Assembly (NCBI GenBank): GCA_938035525.1
Contig: CALHOI010000102.1
Span: forward strand, 1 to 44,598
Origin: an uncultured Granulosicoccaceae bacterium
Lineage (GTDB): Bacteria > Pseudomonadota > Gammaproteobacteria > Granulosicoccales > Granulosicoccaceae
DNA: 44,598 nt
Reading direction: 5' to 3'
A model generated the notes under the pieces. It did not search any database. It had not been told where the DNA came from and saw only the letters and a program-made list of their open reading frames with translations. Shown here in pieces: positions 18,165 to 26,289 of the stretch. Positions within the stretch are counted from its first letter, which is position 1; each line of letters starts with the position of its first letter. Position numbers and translations under genes: made by a program.

Positions 18165-18173
18165 GTCAGTGCG

Positions 18174-19406
18174 CTATTGGGGAACAGACAACCGTCTACC
18201 GGCATGCGCATCTAACTGCGCGAGGAAGGTTTCATGGCTTGCGTCATCATTTAAACACTGCTGCAAAAGCTCGCTCTGCGGACGTGGCGCCATACCATTA
18301 ACGGGTGGATCTGAATCCAGGTTGGTTGGAAACGAATAACCCTCCGCAGCAGCGCAAATCACATTATGCAAATGGTGCTCTGACACGCTTGCATTATTCT
18401 TTAATTGCAACAGCACCGGGTACAAGTGTTCCAGCATACGGACTCTGTCAATTGTCTCTATGCTACGACCAAACGCTGAACCCACTTGCAGCAAATTGGC
18501 CATACGATAAATATCACTGGAGTTGTTATCACCTGCAGCATGCATAACGGCAGGATTAAAAAACACCATGTCGCCTTTTTTTAAAGCCAGCTGCCGTCGA
18601 TGCTCACTGAAGTATTCCTGATATTCAGACCGCGAAAACGCAATGTAGCCTTCGAGGTGCAACTGCGAGTAAGGCATGTATAAAGTGGGACCCGACTCTA
18701 TTGGCATATCACAATGTGCAACCGCACCTTGCAAGGTCAGCATCTGACAAAACGAATGTACATGCTCGGGATATTCCAGAATCTCTTCTGGCGACATAAA
18801 GCCTAGATGATAGTCCCGGTGCGCGGTTTGCGCGCCACCACCAGGGTTGACCCGATTAACCTGAGCGGTGATCTGATAACCACGCCCAAGCCATGCATGT
18901 GAAATCATGGCTATAGCGTCGTTGTTAAAGTAACGCGCAAAGCCTTCCGGGTTTGCTACACAATGCTTTTCAAGCGCGTTCCACACTCGATCGTTGGCAC
19001 CGGGTTTTGCAAAGTGATCACCGGTATTTGCACCGCTGTCACGCTGCTCATCAATGATTGTGGTAAACACCTCGTTAGCTGCATCGATGGCGTCCATATC
19101 GTCCATGGCATTAGTGATGGCAATGATGCCAGGACCAACCGATAAAGCCCTGGCCCATTCGTACATTAACGCCTGTCTCTGTGCGTGATCTGTTGCAGCC
19201 TGGCGAACATGTTCTCCAGCATAAACCAATAGATTTTGTTCCACAGAGCTTGCCAGCGGCCAGTCGCTTAACTTGGTTTGTTGTGAGACTTGCGAAATAA
19301 AGGTGTCAATACTGCCCGCCTGCACTTGTACCCAGCTTTTTTTCGCACCACTTTCTTGCCGCTCGCTAGGCGTCTTGGATGTTGTCGGTATAGAAGGTGT
19401 AGACAT
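18174..19406 (-). CDS. PhyH-type Fe(II)/2-oxoglutarate dioxygenase
   Basis: I start at the ATG at 19406 (410 residues). The open frame continues to 19511 but would overlap the acetyltransferase gene. The iron ligands appear as HRD at residues 196-198 (AHRDYHLG) and the distal His in FFNPAVMHAAGDN, with the 2-oxoglutarate-binding Arg soon after (DIYRMANLLQ). SGPTLYMPYSQLHL fits the middle of the PhyH fold. The protein is longer than most PhyH members, with about 100 extra N-terminal residues. Substrate is unknown. The tight spacing after the GNAT gene (10 bases) and before the VOC remnant suggests one operon. Confidence 0.85.
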   Translation of the reverse strand: MSTPSIPTTSKTPSERQESGAKKSWVQVQAGSIDTFISQVSQQTKLSDWPLASSVEQNLLVYAGEHVRQAATDHAQRQALMYEWARALSVGPGIIAITNAMDDMDAIDAANEVFTTIIDEQRDSGANTGDHFAKPGANDRVWNALEKHCVANPEGFARYFNNDAIAMISHAWLGRGYQITAQVNRVNPGGGAQTAHRDYHLGFMSPEEILEYPEHVHSFCQMLTLQGAVAHCDMPIESGPTLYMPYSQLHLEGYIAFSRSEYQEYFSEHRRQLALKKGDMVFFNPAVMHAAGDNNSSDIYRMANLLQVGSAFGRSIETIDRVRMLEHLYPVLLQLKNNASVSEHHLHNVICAAAEGYSFPTNLDSDPPVNGMAPRPQSELLQQCLNDDASHETFLAQLDAHAGRRLSVPQ

Positions 19407-19416
19407 AAGAGAATCT

Positions 19417-20145
19417 CTAAATAGCACTGGTTTGTTTGGGCCGAAAATCAAGCAACGATTTTTTCTGGCTTCCCGCGTGGTCAAAATTACTTTCCCTAAG
19501 CCAGTTTTCAAGGCTCGTTTTAAGCGCCGGCCACTCTTTATCTGTTATTGAAAACCAGGCAGTATCACGATTACGCTGTTTATACGTGACGGCTTGGCGG
19601 AAAGTACCCTCATACACAAAGCCCAAACGCATGGCTGCTTTTTTTGATGTTTCATTAAGCACATCGCACTTCCATTCGTAGCGTCGGTAGCCTAACTCGT
19701 TGAATACGTAGTGCATCATCAAGTACATAGCTTCTGTTGCTACTGGTGTGCGCTGCAACCGTGGCGAGAAATGAATATGACCGACTTCGATCGAACCTGC
19801 TGCCGGGTTTATTCGCAGGTAGCTGGCCAGGCCAGCGTCTTGGCCAGTGGATCTGTTGGTTATTACATAAAATAACGGGTCAGATGCAAAGCAGGTTTTT
19901 TCGAACCACTGAGTAAAGTCAGCTAACGTGTCAAACGGCCCATAAGGTAAGTAAGTCCAGTTGCTACCGGTAGAGTCAGTAGAATACGCCTTGAATAACG
20001 ATTCACATACCGCACTACTGTCTACCCTTTTAAGACTGGCGTAGCGACCATCAAGTAACGGGCGAGTCGGCTCACTGGCACCGGACCAATCGGTGACAGG
20101 AAATCCTATCGCTTGGCCATGCTCATTCTTATGCATGCGAAACAC
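19417..20145 (-). CDS. GNAT family N-acetyltransferase (RimJ/RimL-like)
   Basis: The 242-residue protein resembles RimJ/RimL-type acetyltransferases: ASLKRVDSSAVCESLF near residue 36, GSIEVGHIHFSPRLQRTPVATEA with the acetyl-CoA loop, and WKCDVLNETSKKAAMRLGFVYEGTFRQ, the classical C-terminal motif of the family. It would acetylate an amine of a small molecule or protein. Its start is uncertain: GTG at 20145 or ATG at 20136. Genes before (RraA, 26 bases away) and after (PhyH, 10 bases) point to a shared transcript. The C-terminal 30 residues (SNFDHAGSQKK onward) lie beyond the fold and look disordered. Confidence 0.88.
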   Translation of the reverse strand: MFRMHKNEHGQAIGFPVTDWSGASEPTRPLLDGRYASLKRVDSSAVCESLFKAYSTDSTGSNWTYLPYGPFDTLADFTQWFEKTCFASDPLFYVITNRSTGQDAGLASYLRINPAAGSIEVGHIHFSPRLQRTPVATEAMYLMMHYVFNELGYRRYEWKCDVLNETSKKAAMRLGFVYEGTFRQAVTYKQRNRDTAWFSITDKEWPALKTSLENWLRESNFDHAGSQKKSLLDFRPKQTSAI

Positions 20146-20171
20146 ACCATATAAAACAGTGTCCGCAAGAA

Positions 20172-20882
20172 TTAAGTACGCGATTTTTCAAATGCCGCCC
20201 ACGCCTTTTCCAGTTTTTCAATGTTAAATCCGGGTTGCCGCGCCGGATCAAGAATGATCGATTCTGTGTCCATCATTTTATGAATAGCATCGAACAAGTC
20301 GGGGATGACCTCTTCTGGTATGACCAGCGCCCCATGCTGATCAGCGTGGACCAGATCGCCCTGCTGTACTTCCATGTCCATGACGGTTACTTTGCTGCCC
20401 AGTTCACGCACATGAACGTAGCCGTGACTAGGGCCAACAGACCCGGCAATCACGGTAAATTCAGGTTGCATATCTCCCAGGTCACGCATCACACCGTTTG
20501 TTACTGCACCACTTAAACCCAGTCCATAGTGAACGGCCGTGTGCACACCGCCCCACCAAGCACCGATACATTCTGGGTAATCGACATCTTCCACAACGGC
20601 AATCGCTGGTCTTGGCCCTTCAGCCATGGCATGAAAATACGCCATGCGTCGTTCTCTGATAGTTTCGGCGGACTCAGTTGGTGGATGCAACGCGGCAATT
20701 TTTGCCGTGCGTGCATACCCCACAACAGGCGGATTAGACTTGTCCGAAATCAGCATGGTTGAACGAGTGAAATTCGCGAAACCACGTTTCTTTTGCGCAA
20801 CTTCTATAGCATTGCACACGCTGGGGGTGTCAACACTTTTTAATAGTTCAAGAAGTTCCGGCGATAGCATTTGTTGATTCAT
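20172..20882 (-). CDS. RraA-like protein (4-hydroxy-4-methyl-2-oxoglutarate aldolase family)
   Basis: The 236-residue protein belongs to the RraA/HMG-aldolase superfamily: DTPSVCNAIE near residue 18, GYARTAKIAAL, EDVDYPECIGAWWGGVHT, then GLSGAVTNGVMRD, which holds the Arg-Asp pair used for metal and substrate binding, and QQGDLVHADQHGALVIP. In aldolases of this family the motif is usually DGxxRD, and here the first Asp is Asn (NGVMRD). It is longer than RraA itself (about 160). Likely a pyruvate-releasing aldolase or oxaloacetate decarboxylase. It lies between the dehydroquinate dehydratase and GNAT genes on one strand. Confidence 0.82.
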   Translation of the reverse strand: MNQQMLSPELLELLKSVDTPSVCNAIEVAQKKRGFANFTRSTMLISDKSNPPVVGYARTAKIAALHPPTESAETIRERRMAYFHAMAEGPRPAIAVVEDVDYPECIGAWWGGVHTAVHYGLGLSGAVTNGVMRDLGDMQPEFTVIAGSVGPSHGYVHVRELGSKVTVMDMEVQQGDLVHADQHGALVIPEEVIPDLFDAIHKMMDTESIILDPARQPGFNIEKLEKAWAAFEKSRT

Positions 20883-20902
20883 AATGACTTGACCCGGGTT
20901 TA

Positions 20903-20990
20903 CTAAACAATCGCAACTAATTAAACAATCACGACCAAATTAAACAATCACCACCAAAACAATCACCACCAAAACAATCAATCACGACTT
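20903..20990. repeat. 15-19 bp tandem repeat array
   Basis: Five imperfect head-to-tail copies of a unit close to TAAACAATCACCACCAAA, shrinking from 18-19 to 15 bases, fill the gap between RraA and the dehydroquinate dehydratase gene. The last copy ends one base before the stop codon of the latter gene (20992-20994). Confidence 0.85.
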
Positions 20991-20991
20991 T

Positions 20992-21903
20992 TTAAACCAA
21001 CACGATCTCGCTTATATTCATCGACTGCTTGAGTTGTTGTAACTCTGTTTCGCTTGTATCAGGAAATGGCACACAAACGCAGTTGCTTTGCGCCAAGGCC
21101 TGCTGATGTTCCGTAATATAGCGATCGGTGTTTTCTGGCAATCCAAGCAGCCCAACCACTTTGGTGTTTCTGTTCATGTACTGACAACGATATTGATTAA
21201 GCAATTGCGCGATATCCACTTGACCAGGAGCTACCGGTTCTCCAAAACTGGCGTAGGTTACCGGCGAACCAACACTCAGAGCCAGTATGCGACTGACTGC
21301 ACCGGCAGCGCCCATCGTAAAACCAATGCGCGCGACTTCCCCTTTACCACCACCAACCCAATTCATCATCGTTGCAGCGTCTGAGAGATTGTCACCGGTT
21401 GGAATAATTTTTACAGCCGCTGGAGATTGGCGCTCCATGGCATCGCTGAGTTCGCTAAGCTCAACGTCGCTTAACATGCCATTAAAATTGTGATAACTCA
21501 AAATCATAGGCGCGGAATGTTGCAGCAGGTGTGTTGATGCAACAGTGCCGTGCTCTAGATCGATAATATCAGCGCCAGCGTCAAGCGCTTCAGAGCATAG
21601 CGCTATACGCAGCTGCTCATCGTCACTAAACTGCCCACCTTGATCAGCATGGCGCAACGTGTACAAGCTAGCCAACCCAGCCGTTTTGGCGTTGATAACG
21701 ACGTCGATGATTTGTTGATCTGACAGACCACCATGGCGCAATAGATCGGCGCGAATTTCTACGCATCGCAGACCCGCATCAGCTGCCAATTCTATTTGCG
21801 ACATTGATTGATCGACAATACCGATGACACCACTAAGCGCGAAAGGTGTTGTTGTGCCGTACTGCGTCATGGAACCTGCAACAAGATGTGAACATGAATG
21901 CAC
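20992..21903 (-). CDS. Type I 3-dehydroquinate dehydratase with truncated shikimate dehydrogenase N-terminus
   Basis: The frame has 303 residues, and a second start at 21870 (MTQYGTTTPF) is equally plausible. The first 240 residues are a type I 3-dehydroquinate dehydratase: VEIRADLL, TLRHADQGGQF, the active His in LSYHNFNG and the Schiff-base Lys in AAVKIIPTG, then TYASFGEPVAPGQ at the end of the barrel. From about residue 246 it continues as NTKVVGLLGLP, which matches the opening of a shikimate dehydrogenase domain as in plant-type bifunctional enzymes, but stops after 58 residues. It should dehydrate 3-dehydroquinate, for quinate use or the shikimate pathway. The tail end abuts a repeat array. 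Confidence 0.85.
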   Translation of the reverse strand: MHSCSHLVAGSMTQYGTTTPFALSGVIGIVDQSMSQIELAADAGLRCVEIRADLLRHGGLSDQQIIDVVINAKTAGLASLYTLRHADQGGQFSDDEQLRIALCSEALDAGADIIDLEHGTVASTHLLQHSAPMILSYHNFNGMLSDVELSELSDAMERQSPAAVKIIPTGDNLSDAATMMNWVGGGKGEVARIGFTMGAAGAVSRILALSVGSPVTYASFGEPVAPGQVDIAQLLNQYRCQYMNRNTKVVGLLGLPENTDRYITEHQQALAQSNCVCVPFPDTSETELQQLKQSMNISEIVLV

Positions 21904-21973
21904 AATTAGAGCATGATCGCGTGTTTAATGTGCTACATTTTTTAATTGGATTAAGCTATCTGCGACGCAAGCT

Positions 21974-22642
21974 ATGTCAACAACACCAGACACGGTATCT
22001 CAGGCCCGCGTCCAGCTGCAACGGTGGCTAACAGCGGTCCCCGACACTGAGTCCGTTGCCCATTTTCAACCCGGACCCGGCATTCAAAAACTACCTATAA
22101 AATTTGACATTAACAAGCTTCGTGTAGCCCTTGCGGAAGCGTTGCAGGAAACAGAATTTAAGGGCGCTATAGAAGATGGTTTTGGTGCATTTTCATTGAC
22201 TCGACGGCCCGGAGCACAAATAGAAACAGCCAACGATCTCTCCGGCTTATTTTACACAAGAGTTGATGATACTTATAGCGAAGTGGCCCGAGAAGAAAAA
22301 GTGGATGAATTTGCATTCACAGAGTTCATTCCCGCGTTTAGAAAGACGTATTTTTTAACTGTATGGGAAACACTCAAAGCCATAGCGCCAATAGGTCGTA
22401 CCAGAGTACTGTCAAAAGGCTTGTATAATTGTAACTCCTGGCATCGCGACCCCGAACCACGCATACACATTCCAATTGTCTCCAACCCGGGTTCGTTGTT
22501 TATCGTCAATCATCATGTGACCCATCTGCCTGCTGATGGCTCAGTTTATTTTACCGACACCCGCGGCTATCACACAGCGCTCAATGGTGGTGAAACCAAT
22601 CGTGTGCACCTGGTTGCCGCTTTGCCACAACCAGAAAACTAG
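21974..22642 (+). CDS. Aspartyl/asparaginyl beta-hydroxylase-like Fe(II)/2-oxoglutarate oxygenase
   Basis: The 222-residue protein carries the C-terminal core of the Asp/Asn beta-hydroxylase family: SWHRDPEPRIHIPI with His157 and Asp159 as iron ligands, HLPADGSVYFTDT, then the distal His200 (GYHTALNGG) and the Arg210 that binds 2-oxoglutarate (NRVHLVAALP). It should hydroxylate a free or bound amino acid or peptide. The ATG at 21974 has no clear ribosome site. It is divergent from the dehydroquinate dehydratase gene and ends 2 bases before the convergent EamA gene stop. Confidence 0.85.
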   Translation: MSTTPDTVSQARVQLQRWLTAVPDTESVAHFQPGPGIQKLPIKFDINKLRVALAEALQETEFKGAIEDGFGAFSLTRRPGAQIETANDLSGLFYTRVDDTYSEVAREEKVDEFAFTEFIPAFRKTYFLTVWETLKAIAPIGRTRVLSKGLYNCNSWHRDPEPRIHIPIVSNPGSLFIVNHHVTHLPADGSVYFTDTRGYHTALNGGETNRVHLVAALPQPEN

Positions 22643-22644
22643 TT

Positions 22645-23559
22645 TTAAGCTTGTTTAGCAGCGTTTGTTATTGAGGCTGTTTTACGGGCAAGCCGCACCC
22701 CAACATAGCCTTGTAACAGCACGGCGCACAACACAACAACTCCGCCAATCAGTGTATTGCGAGCAGGCACTTCGTTGATAGCAAACCAAACCCATAGCGG
22801 TGATAAAGCAGTTTCGAGCAATCCCAACAGTGGTACTTGCGCAGCGGGCACGCTTCGCGAACCTGATGTAATTAATATAAACCCAAAACCCACTTGTATT
22901 GAGCCCAGGCACATAGCGATAAGCAAATCGTGCATGGAAATCGATAGCAAATTACCCACTGGTAAAACCATAGGTAGGCACATCAAGGCAGCAATGAAAC
23001 CAGCCAGCGCCGTCGGCGCCATCATGTCCCGTTTGGCACCGAGGTATCTTAAAAGCACAACAAAGCAGGCAAATGACAACACCGCGGCAAACGCATAAGC
23101 AATACCCACAATGTCGCCCGTATTAATACCACCCGATACCATCACACAAACACCGGCAAAAGCCATCAACATGGCCACCCACGTTAAAACCAGAATGGCT
23201 TCCCCCAAAACAACATAAGCCAATAAACCAGCCGCAATTGGGCCTGTGCTCAAAACCAAAACGGTGTTGGCGACGCTGGTGTTAAACAAACTGAGCAGAT
23301 AAGCGATAAAACCAAAGGCAAGTAAAAACGACACCAGTAAATCAACAGGCTTAATCGCTGCAAAACGTTTTAAAAATGTGGCGCGACTGCTCAGCAACAA
23401 GAACAACAACACGGTAAAACTGAACATCAGCGATCGATAAAACAGGATGATCCAGGGGCTGGCCTGTTCAACAAAACGCACCAGCAAGCCTCCAGTACTG
23501 AGAAACACACCACCGAGAATGATGTACAAAACACCTGTTGAGTAAGGTTGATTATTCAT
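22645..23559 (-). CDS. EamA/DMT superfamily transporter
   Basis: I start at the ATG at 23559 (304 residues). The open frame reaches 23661 but the added residues are not membrane-like, while MNNQPYSTGVLYIILGGVFLSTGG is a normal start. About ten transmembrane helices in two EamA repeats are visible, with VPAAQVPLLGLLETALSPLWVW marking the second repeat. Members export or import small metabolites such as amino acids or nucleosides. The substrate cannot be told. It is convergent with the hydroxylase-like gene and divergent from the regulator at 23874. Confidence 0.88.
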   Translation of the reverse strand: MNNQPYSTGVLYIILGGVFLSTGGLLVRFVEQASPWIILFYRSLMFSFTVLLFLLLSSRATFLKRFAAIKPVDLLVSFLLAFGFIAYLLSLFNTSVANTVLVLSTGPIAAGLLAYVVLGEAILVLTWVAMLMAFAGVCVMVSGGINTGDIVGIAYAFAAVLSFACFVVLLRYLGAKRDMMAPTALAGFIAALMCLPMVLPVGNLLSISMHDLLIAMCLGSIQVGFGFILITSGSRSVPAAQVPLLGLLETALSPLWVWFAINEVPARNTLIGGVVVLCAVLLQGYVGVRLARKTASITNAAKQA

Positions 23560-23873
23560 GAACCAAGCTTGATGGCATCGCTTGGCGACACAATAGAGGG
23601 AAAACAGCGGCAGATTGTACACCCGCAAACTCAAAACGCAATGGCCTGCAGAATCAATCACTTAAGCACTTTATTGCATTTTTTTAATTGATTGGGACGA
23701 AAATTGAAATAACCTGAATAGGTGATTCTACCTATTACATGGTAATGTTACGGTGTTAGCACAGGGCGCTTTGAGACGGTTTTCCACTGGCTTACTGATT
23801 CGCCGCCAAACCGGCCAGGAAACAGGCTTCCTGGCGTGCCACCGCTCACTAAACACGTGGATACGACATTTCT
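23560..23873. promoter_or_regulatory. 314-bp divergent control region with 20-bp dyad and 5' UTR hairpin
   Basis: Between the EamA and regulator genes I see no gene. AATAGGT (23717-23723), 6-base centre, ACCTATT (23730-23736) form a perfect 20-bp dyad, a candidate operator. Nearer the regulator start, GCCAGGAA (23814-23821) pairs with TTCCTGGC (23828-23835), an 8-bp hairpin in the likely 5' UTR. Their roles are inference. Confidence 0.5.
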
Positions 23874-24746
23874 ATGGATTTAAATAGTCAAAAAATCGCG
23901 ATCGTGATTGAACACCCGAACGACATTCTGCTCGCGCAGCAACTGCTTCGCGGCATCAATCACGATTTAAGCGTCTACAATGCGCAAGATTCGCACGACC
24001 AACTGCTGGTGAAAAATCTACAGACCGACATCGTTATTGTGTTTCATCGAGCAATCAGAAACAGCAGCAACAGCACCGTGTCGGACCCTTGCCTGCCCGA
24101 CTCAAAGCCCAAACGCCTAATAATCTTGTCTGATTGTCATCGCGAAGACGCTGTAGTTCGCACGTTAAACGCTGGCGCGCATCACTACTTTGACATCAAC
24201 GAAAAAAGCTTTGTACTGAAAGTGAGAGTTGAAGCGGCTCTGCGCACTCATCAGCACGCTGCCATGAACATTCTCGACGTAGCGCCATTCAAGTTCAATG
24301 TTGAGCGACGCAAAGTTACCTGTAACGGCAAAGCCATTCATTTAAGCCCAAGAGAATTTTCGTTGGCGTATTTTCTGTTCTCTAACCATGATCGAATTGT
24401 GTTCGATTCTGAACTCATGGTCAGTATATGGACTTTGCCTTCCTCAATGGATTCCAGGCGTATCGATACGGCGATATGCCGAATAAGAAAAAAAATGAAT
24501 TTGTACGAAGGCAGTGCCGAATGGAGTTTACAGCGATTGCGTCAGATCGGTTACCAACTGGTCAACCATGCATCGTATAGAGTTCCACTACAAAACCAAC
24601 CGAAACCACTACAAAACCAACCGAAACCGCTGCAAAACCAACCACAACCTGCTTTAAAAAAACAACCAGCTGCTGAAGAAGAACAATCGGTCGTGTCTAT
24701 TTCTCAAACTACGTCAAGCAAACCCACTTACGCAATAGCAGGCTAG
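23874..24746 (+). CDS. OmpR/PhoB-type winged-helix regulator with degenerate receiver domain
   Basis: The 290-residue protein has an N-terminal receiver-like fold (residues 6-125) in which the segment that normally holds the phosphorylated Asp reads TDIVIVFHRAIR, with no Asp at that strand end. LIILSDC and FVLKVRVEAAL fit the later strands. Residues about 140-232 form a winged-helix DNA-binding domain (HLSPREFSLAYFLF, DTAICRIRKKM, RQIGYQLV). After that comes a tail with three PLQNQPK repeats and a low-complexity end. No kinase gene is adjacent. It probably binds DNA independently of phosphorylation. The dyad at 23717-23736 is a candidate target. Confidence 0.82.
   Translation: MDLNSQKIAIVIEHPNDILLAQQLLRGINHDLSVYNAQDSHDQLLVKNLQTDIVIVFHRAIRNSSNSTVSDPCLPDSKPKRLIILSDCHREDAVVRTLNAGAHHYFDINEKSFVLKVRVEAALRTHQHAAMNILDVAPFKFNVERRKVTCNGKAIHLSPREFSLAYFLFSNHDRIVFDSELMVSIWTLPSSMDSRRIDTAICRIRKKMNLYEGSAEWSLQRLRQIGYQLVNHASYRVPLQNQPKPLQNQPKPLQNQPQPALKKQPAAEEEQSVVSISQTTSSKPTYAIAG
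24585..24647 (+). repeat. 21-bp in-frame tandem repeat in the regulator gene
   Basis: Three copies of a 21-base unit (24585-24605, 24606-24626, 24627-24647) encode PLQNQPK, PLQNQPK, PLQNQPQ (residues 238-258). The copies are nearly identical, so the expansion is recent. It lengthens a disordered tail after the winged helix. Confidence 0.92.
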
Positions 24747-24770
24747 TAGCATCAGTTTTGCCAGTCATCA

Positions 24771-24820
24771 GGCCGGCCTTGATCACGGGGTCGGCCAATC
24801 ATTAGGTCGGCCAATGATGC
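24771..24820. repeat. 16-18 bp tandem repeat after the regulator gene
   Basis: GGTCGGCCAATCATTA (24789-24804) is followed directly by GGTCGGCCAATGATGC (24805-24820), and a more degenerate copy GGCCGGCCTTGATCAC precedes them (24771-24786). ATCATT and AATGAT inside the pair can also form a small hairpin. It fills the convergent gap between the regulator and the aminotransferase genes. Confidence 0.7.
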
Positions 24821-24827
24821 CTTGCCG

Positions 24828-26156
24828 CTATCCGGGTAGTACTTGACTTAGCGATTTCGCCAACGTGGCAGCCATGGCCTCAAGTTCCTTATCACTGCTA
24901 ATAAAAGGCGGTGCCAGCAGCACATGATCGCCTCGCTTACCATCAATGGTCCCGCCCATGGGATAGATCATCAGGCCGTTAGCAAACGCCTGTTTTTTCA
25001 ATCTTGCATGCGTTTTTAAGTCAGCGCTCAACGGCTCTTTTGTCTGCTTGTTAGCAACCAGCTCCACACCTGCAAAAAAACCGCGACCGCGTATATTGCC
25101 CACATTGGCATGCGGTGCCAGATGTTCGTTCAACAAAGACATGAGCACTGAGCTTTTGCTGGCAACACGATCAACCAGGTTATTGGTTTGTATTTCTTCA
25201 AGCACAGCAAGCGCTGTTGCGCAGGCAATCGGGTGCCCCAGATAAGTATGACCGTGCTGGAAAAAACCTGTACCCGTTGCAATGGCGGTATAGATTTCAC
25301 CGCTACACAGCATAGCGCCTATGGGTTGATACCCAGCACCCAGACCTTTTGCAATGCAAACAATATCTGGCACGATCGCCTCTTGCTCACTGGCAAACCA
25401 GCTACCCGTTCGGCCCATGCCACACATGACTTCATCAAGCAGCAATAACACACCATATTTGTCACAGATTTGCCGAATCCGCTTGAAATAACCCTCCACT
25501 GCAGGCACGGCGCCCAGCGTTGCACCGACTACAGGCTCTGCTAAAAAGGCACATACGCTGGACTCTCCGAGCTCGATGATTTTTTCTTCAAGCTGGTTGG
25601 CCATACGCTGACCGTACTCATATGCCGATTCGCCATCGCGGCCAAAACGCCAATAGTGACAGGCATCGATATGATGCATGGCATCGGCCAACAACGGTTG
25701 AAACTGGCTCCTGCGCCATTGATTACCACCGGCCGCCAAAGCGCCCAAGGTGTTGCCGTGATAGCTTTGCTTTCTGGAAATAATGTGTTTTCTTTGTGGT
25801 TGCCCGGTTTCCAAAAAATATTGTCGAGCCAGCTTAATTCCAGCTTCAACGGCCTCAGACCCACCTGAAACAAGGTAGACGTGTTTGATGCCCTCAGGCG
25901 CTATAGAAATGAGCTTTTGCGCCAAAGATTCAGCCGCATTGGATGTAAAAAAGCTGGTGTGGGCATAGGCAATATTTTGACTTTGTTCGGCTATGGCGGC
26001 TTTAACACGTGCATTGCTGTGCCCCAAACAAGAAACGGCTGCGCCACCACACGCATCAAGATACTGCCGCCCTTGAGTATCGGTCAAATAAACTCCGTCA
26101 CCCGAGGCAATTACAGGCAACTCGTAACTGGTGTGGCGCGGAAAAACATGACTCAT
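24828..26156 (-). CDS. Class III PLP-dependent aminotransferase
   Basis: The 442-residue protein is a class III (omega-type) aminotransferase. Visible are GGAAVSCLGHSN near residue 38, SGGSEAVEAGIKLARQ, the cofactor-stacking SYHGNTLG, the PLP-binding Asp in LLLLDEVMCGMGRTG, and the lysine in CIAKGLGAGYQPIGA that forms the Schiff base. HTYLGHPIACA and GRGFFAGVEL complete the family pattern. The amino donor cannot be fixed by sequence alone. Beta-alanine, putrescine, taurine-type or other omega-amines are all possible. The gene stands alone, so context gives little help. Confidence 0.9.
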   Translation of the reverse strand: MSHVFPRHTSYELPVIASGDGVYLTDTQGRQYLDACGGAAVSCLGHSNARVKAAIAEQSQNIAYAHTSFFTSNAAESLAQKLISIAPEGIKHVYLVSGGSEAVEAGIKLARQYFLETGQPQRKHIISRKQSYHGNTLGALAAGGNQWRRSQFQPLLADAMHHIDACHYWRFGRDGESAYEYGQRMANQLEEKIIELGESSVCAFLAEPVVGATLGAVPAVEGYFKRIRQICDKYGVLLLLDEVMCGMGRTGSWFASEQEAIVPDIVCIAKGLGAGYQPIGAMLCSGEIYTAIATGTGFFQHGHTYLGHPIACATALAVLEEIQTNNLVDRVASKSSVLMSLLNEHLAPHANVGNIRGRGFFAGVELVANKQTKEPLSADLKTHARLKKQAFANGLMIYPMGGTIDGKRGDHVLLAPPFISSDKELEAMAATLAKSLSQVLPG

Positions 26157-26289
26157 GGAAAATGACTGCCGTTGTGTGATTGGACATTATGCTTATATCA
26201 CGCAAGCCCATTAAATATTGTTATTAATTTTGTGTTTAGTAATCAATAAATGAGAAAATGCTCACCTTCGCCCAACACGAGTAAAGCGC

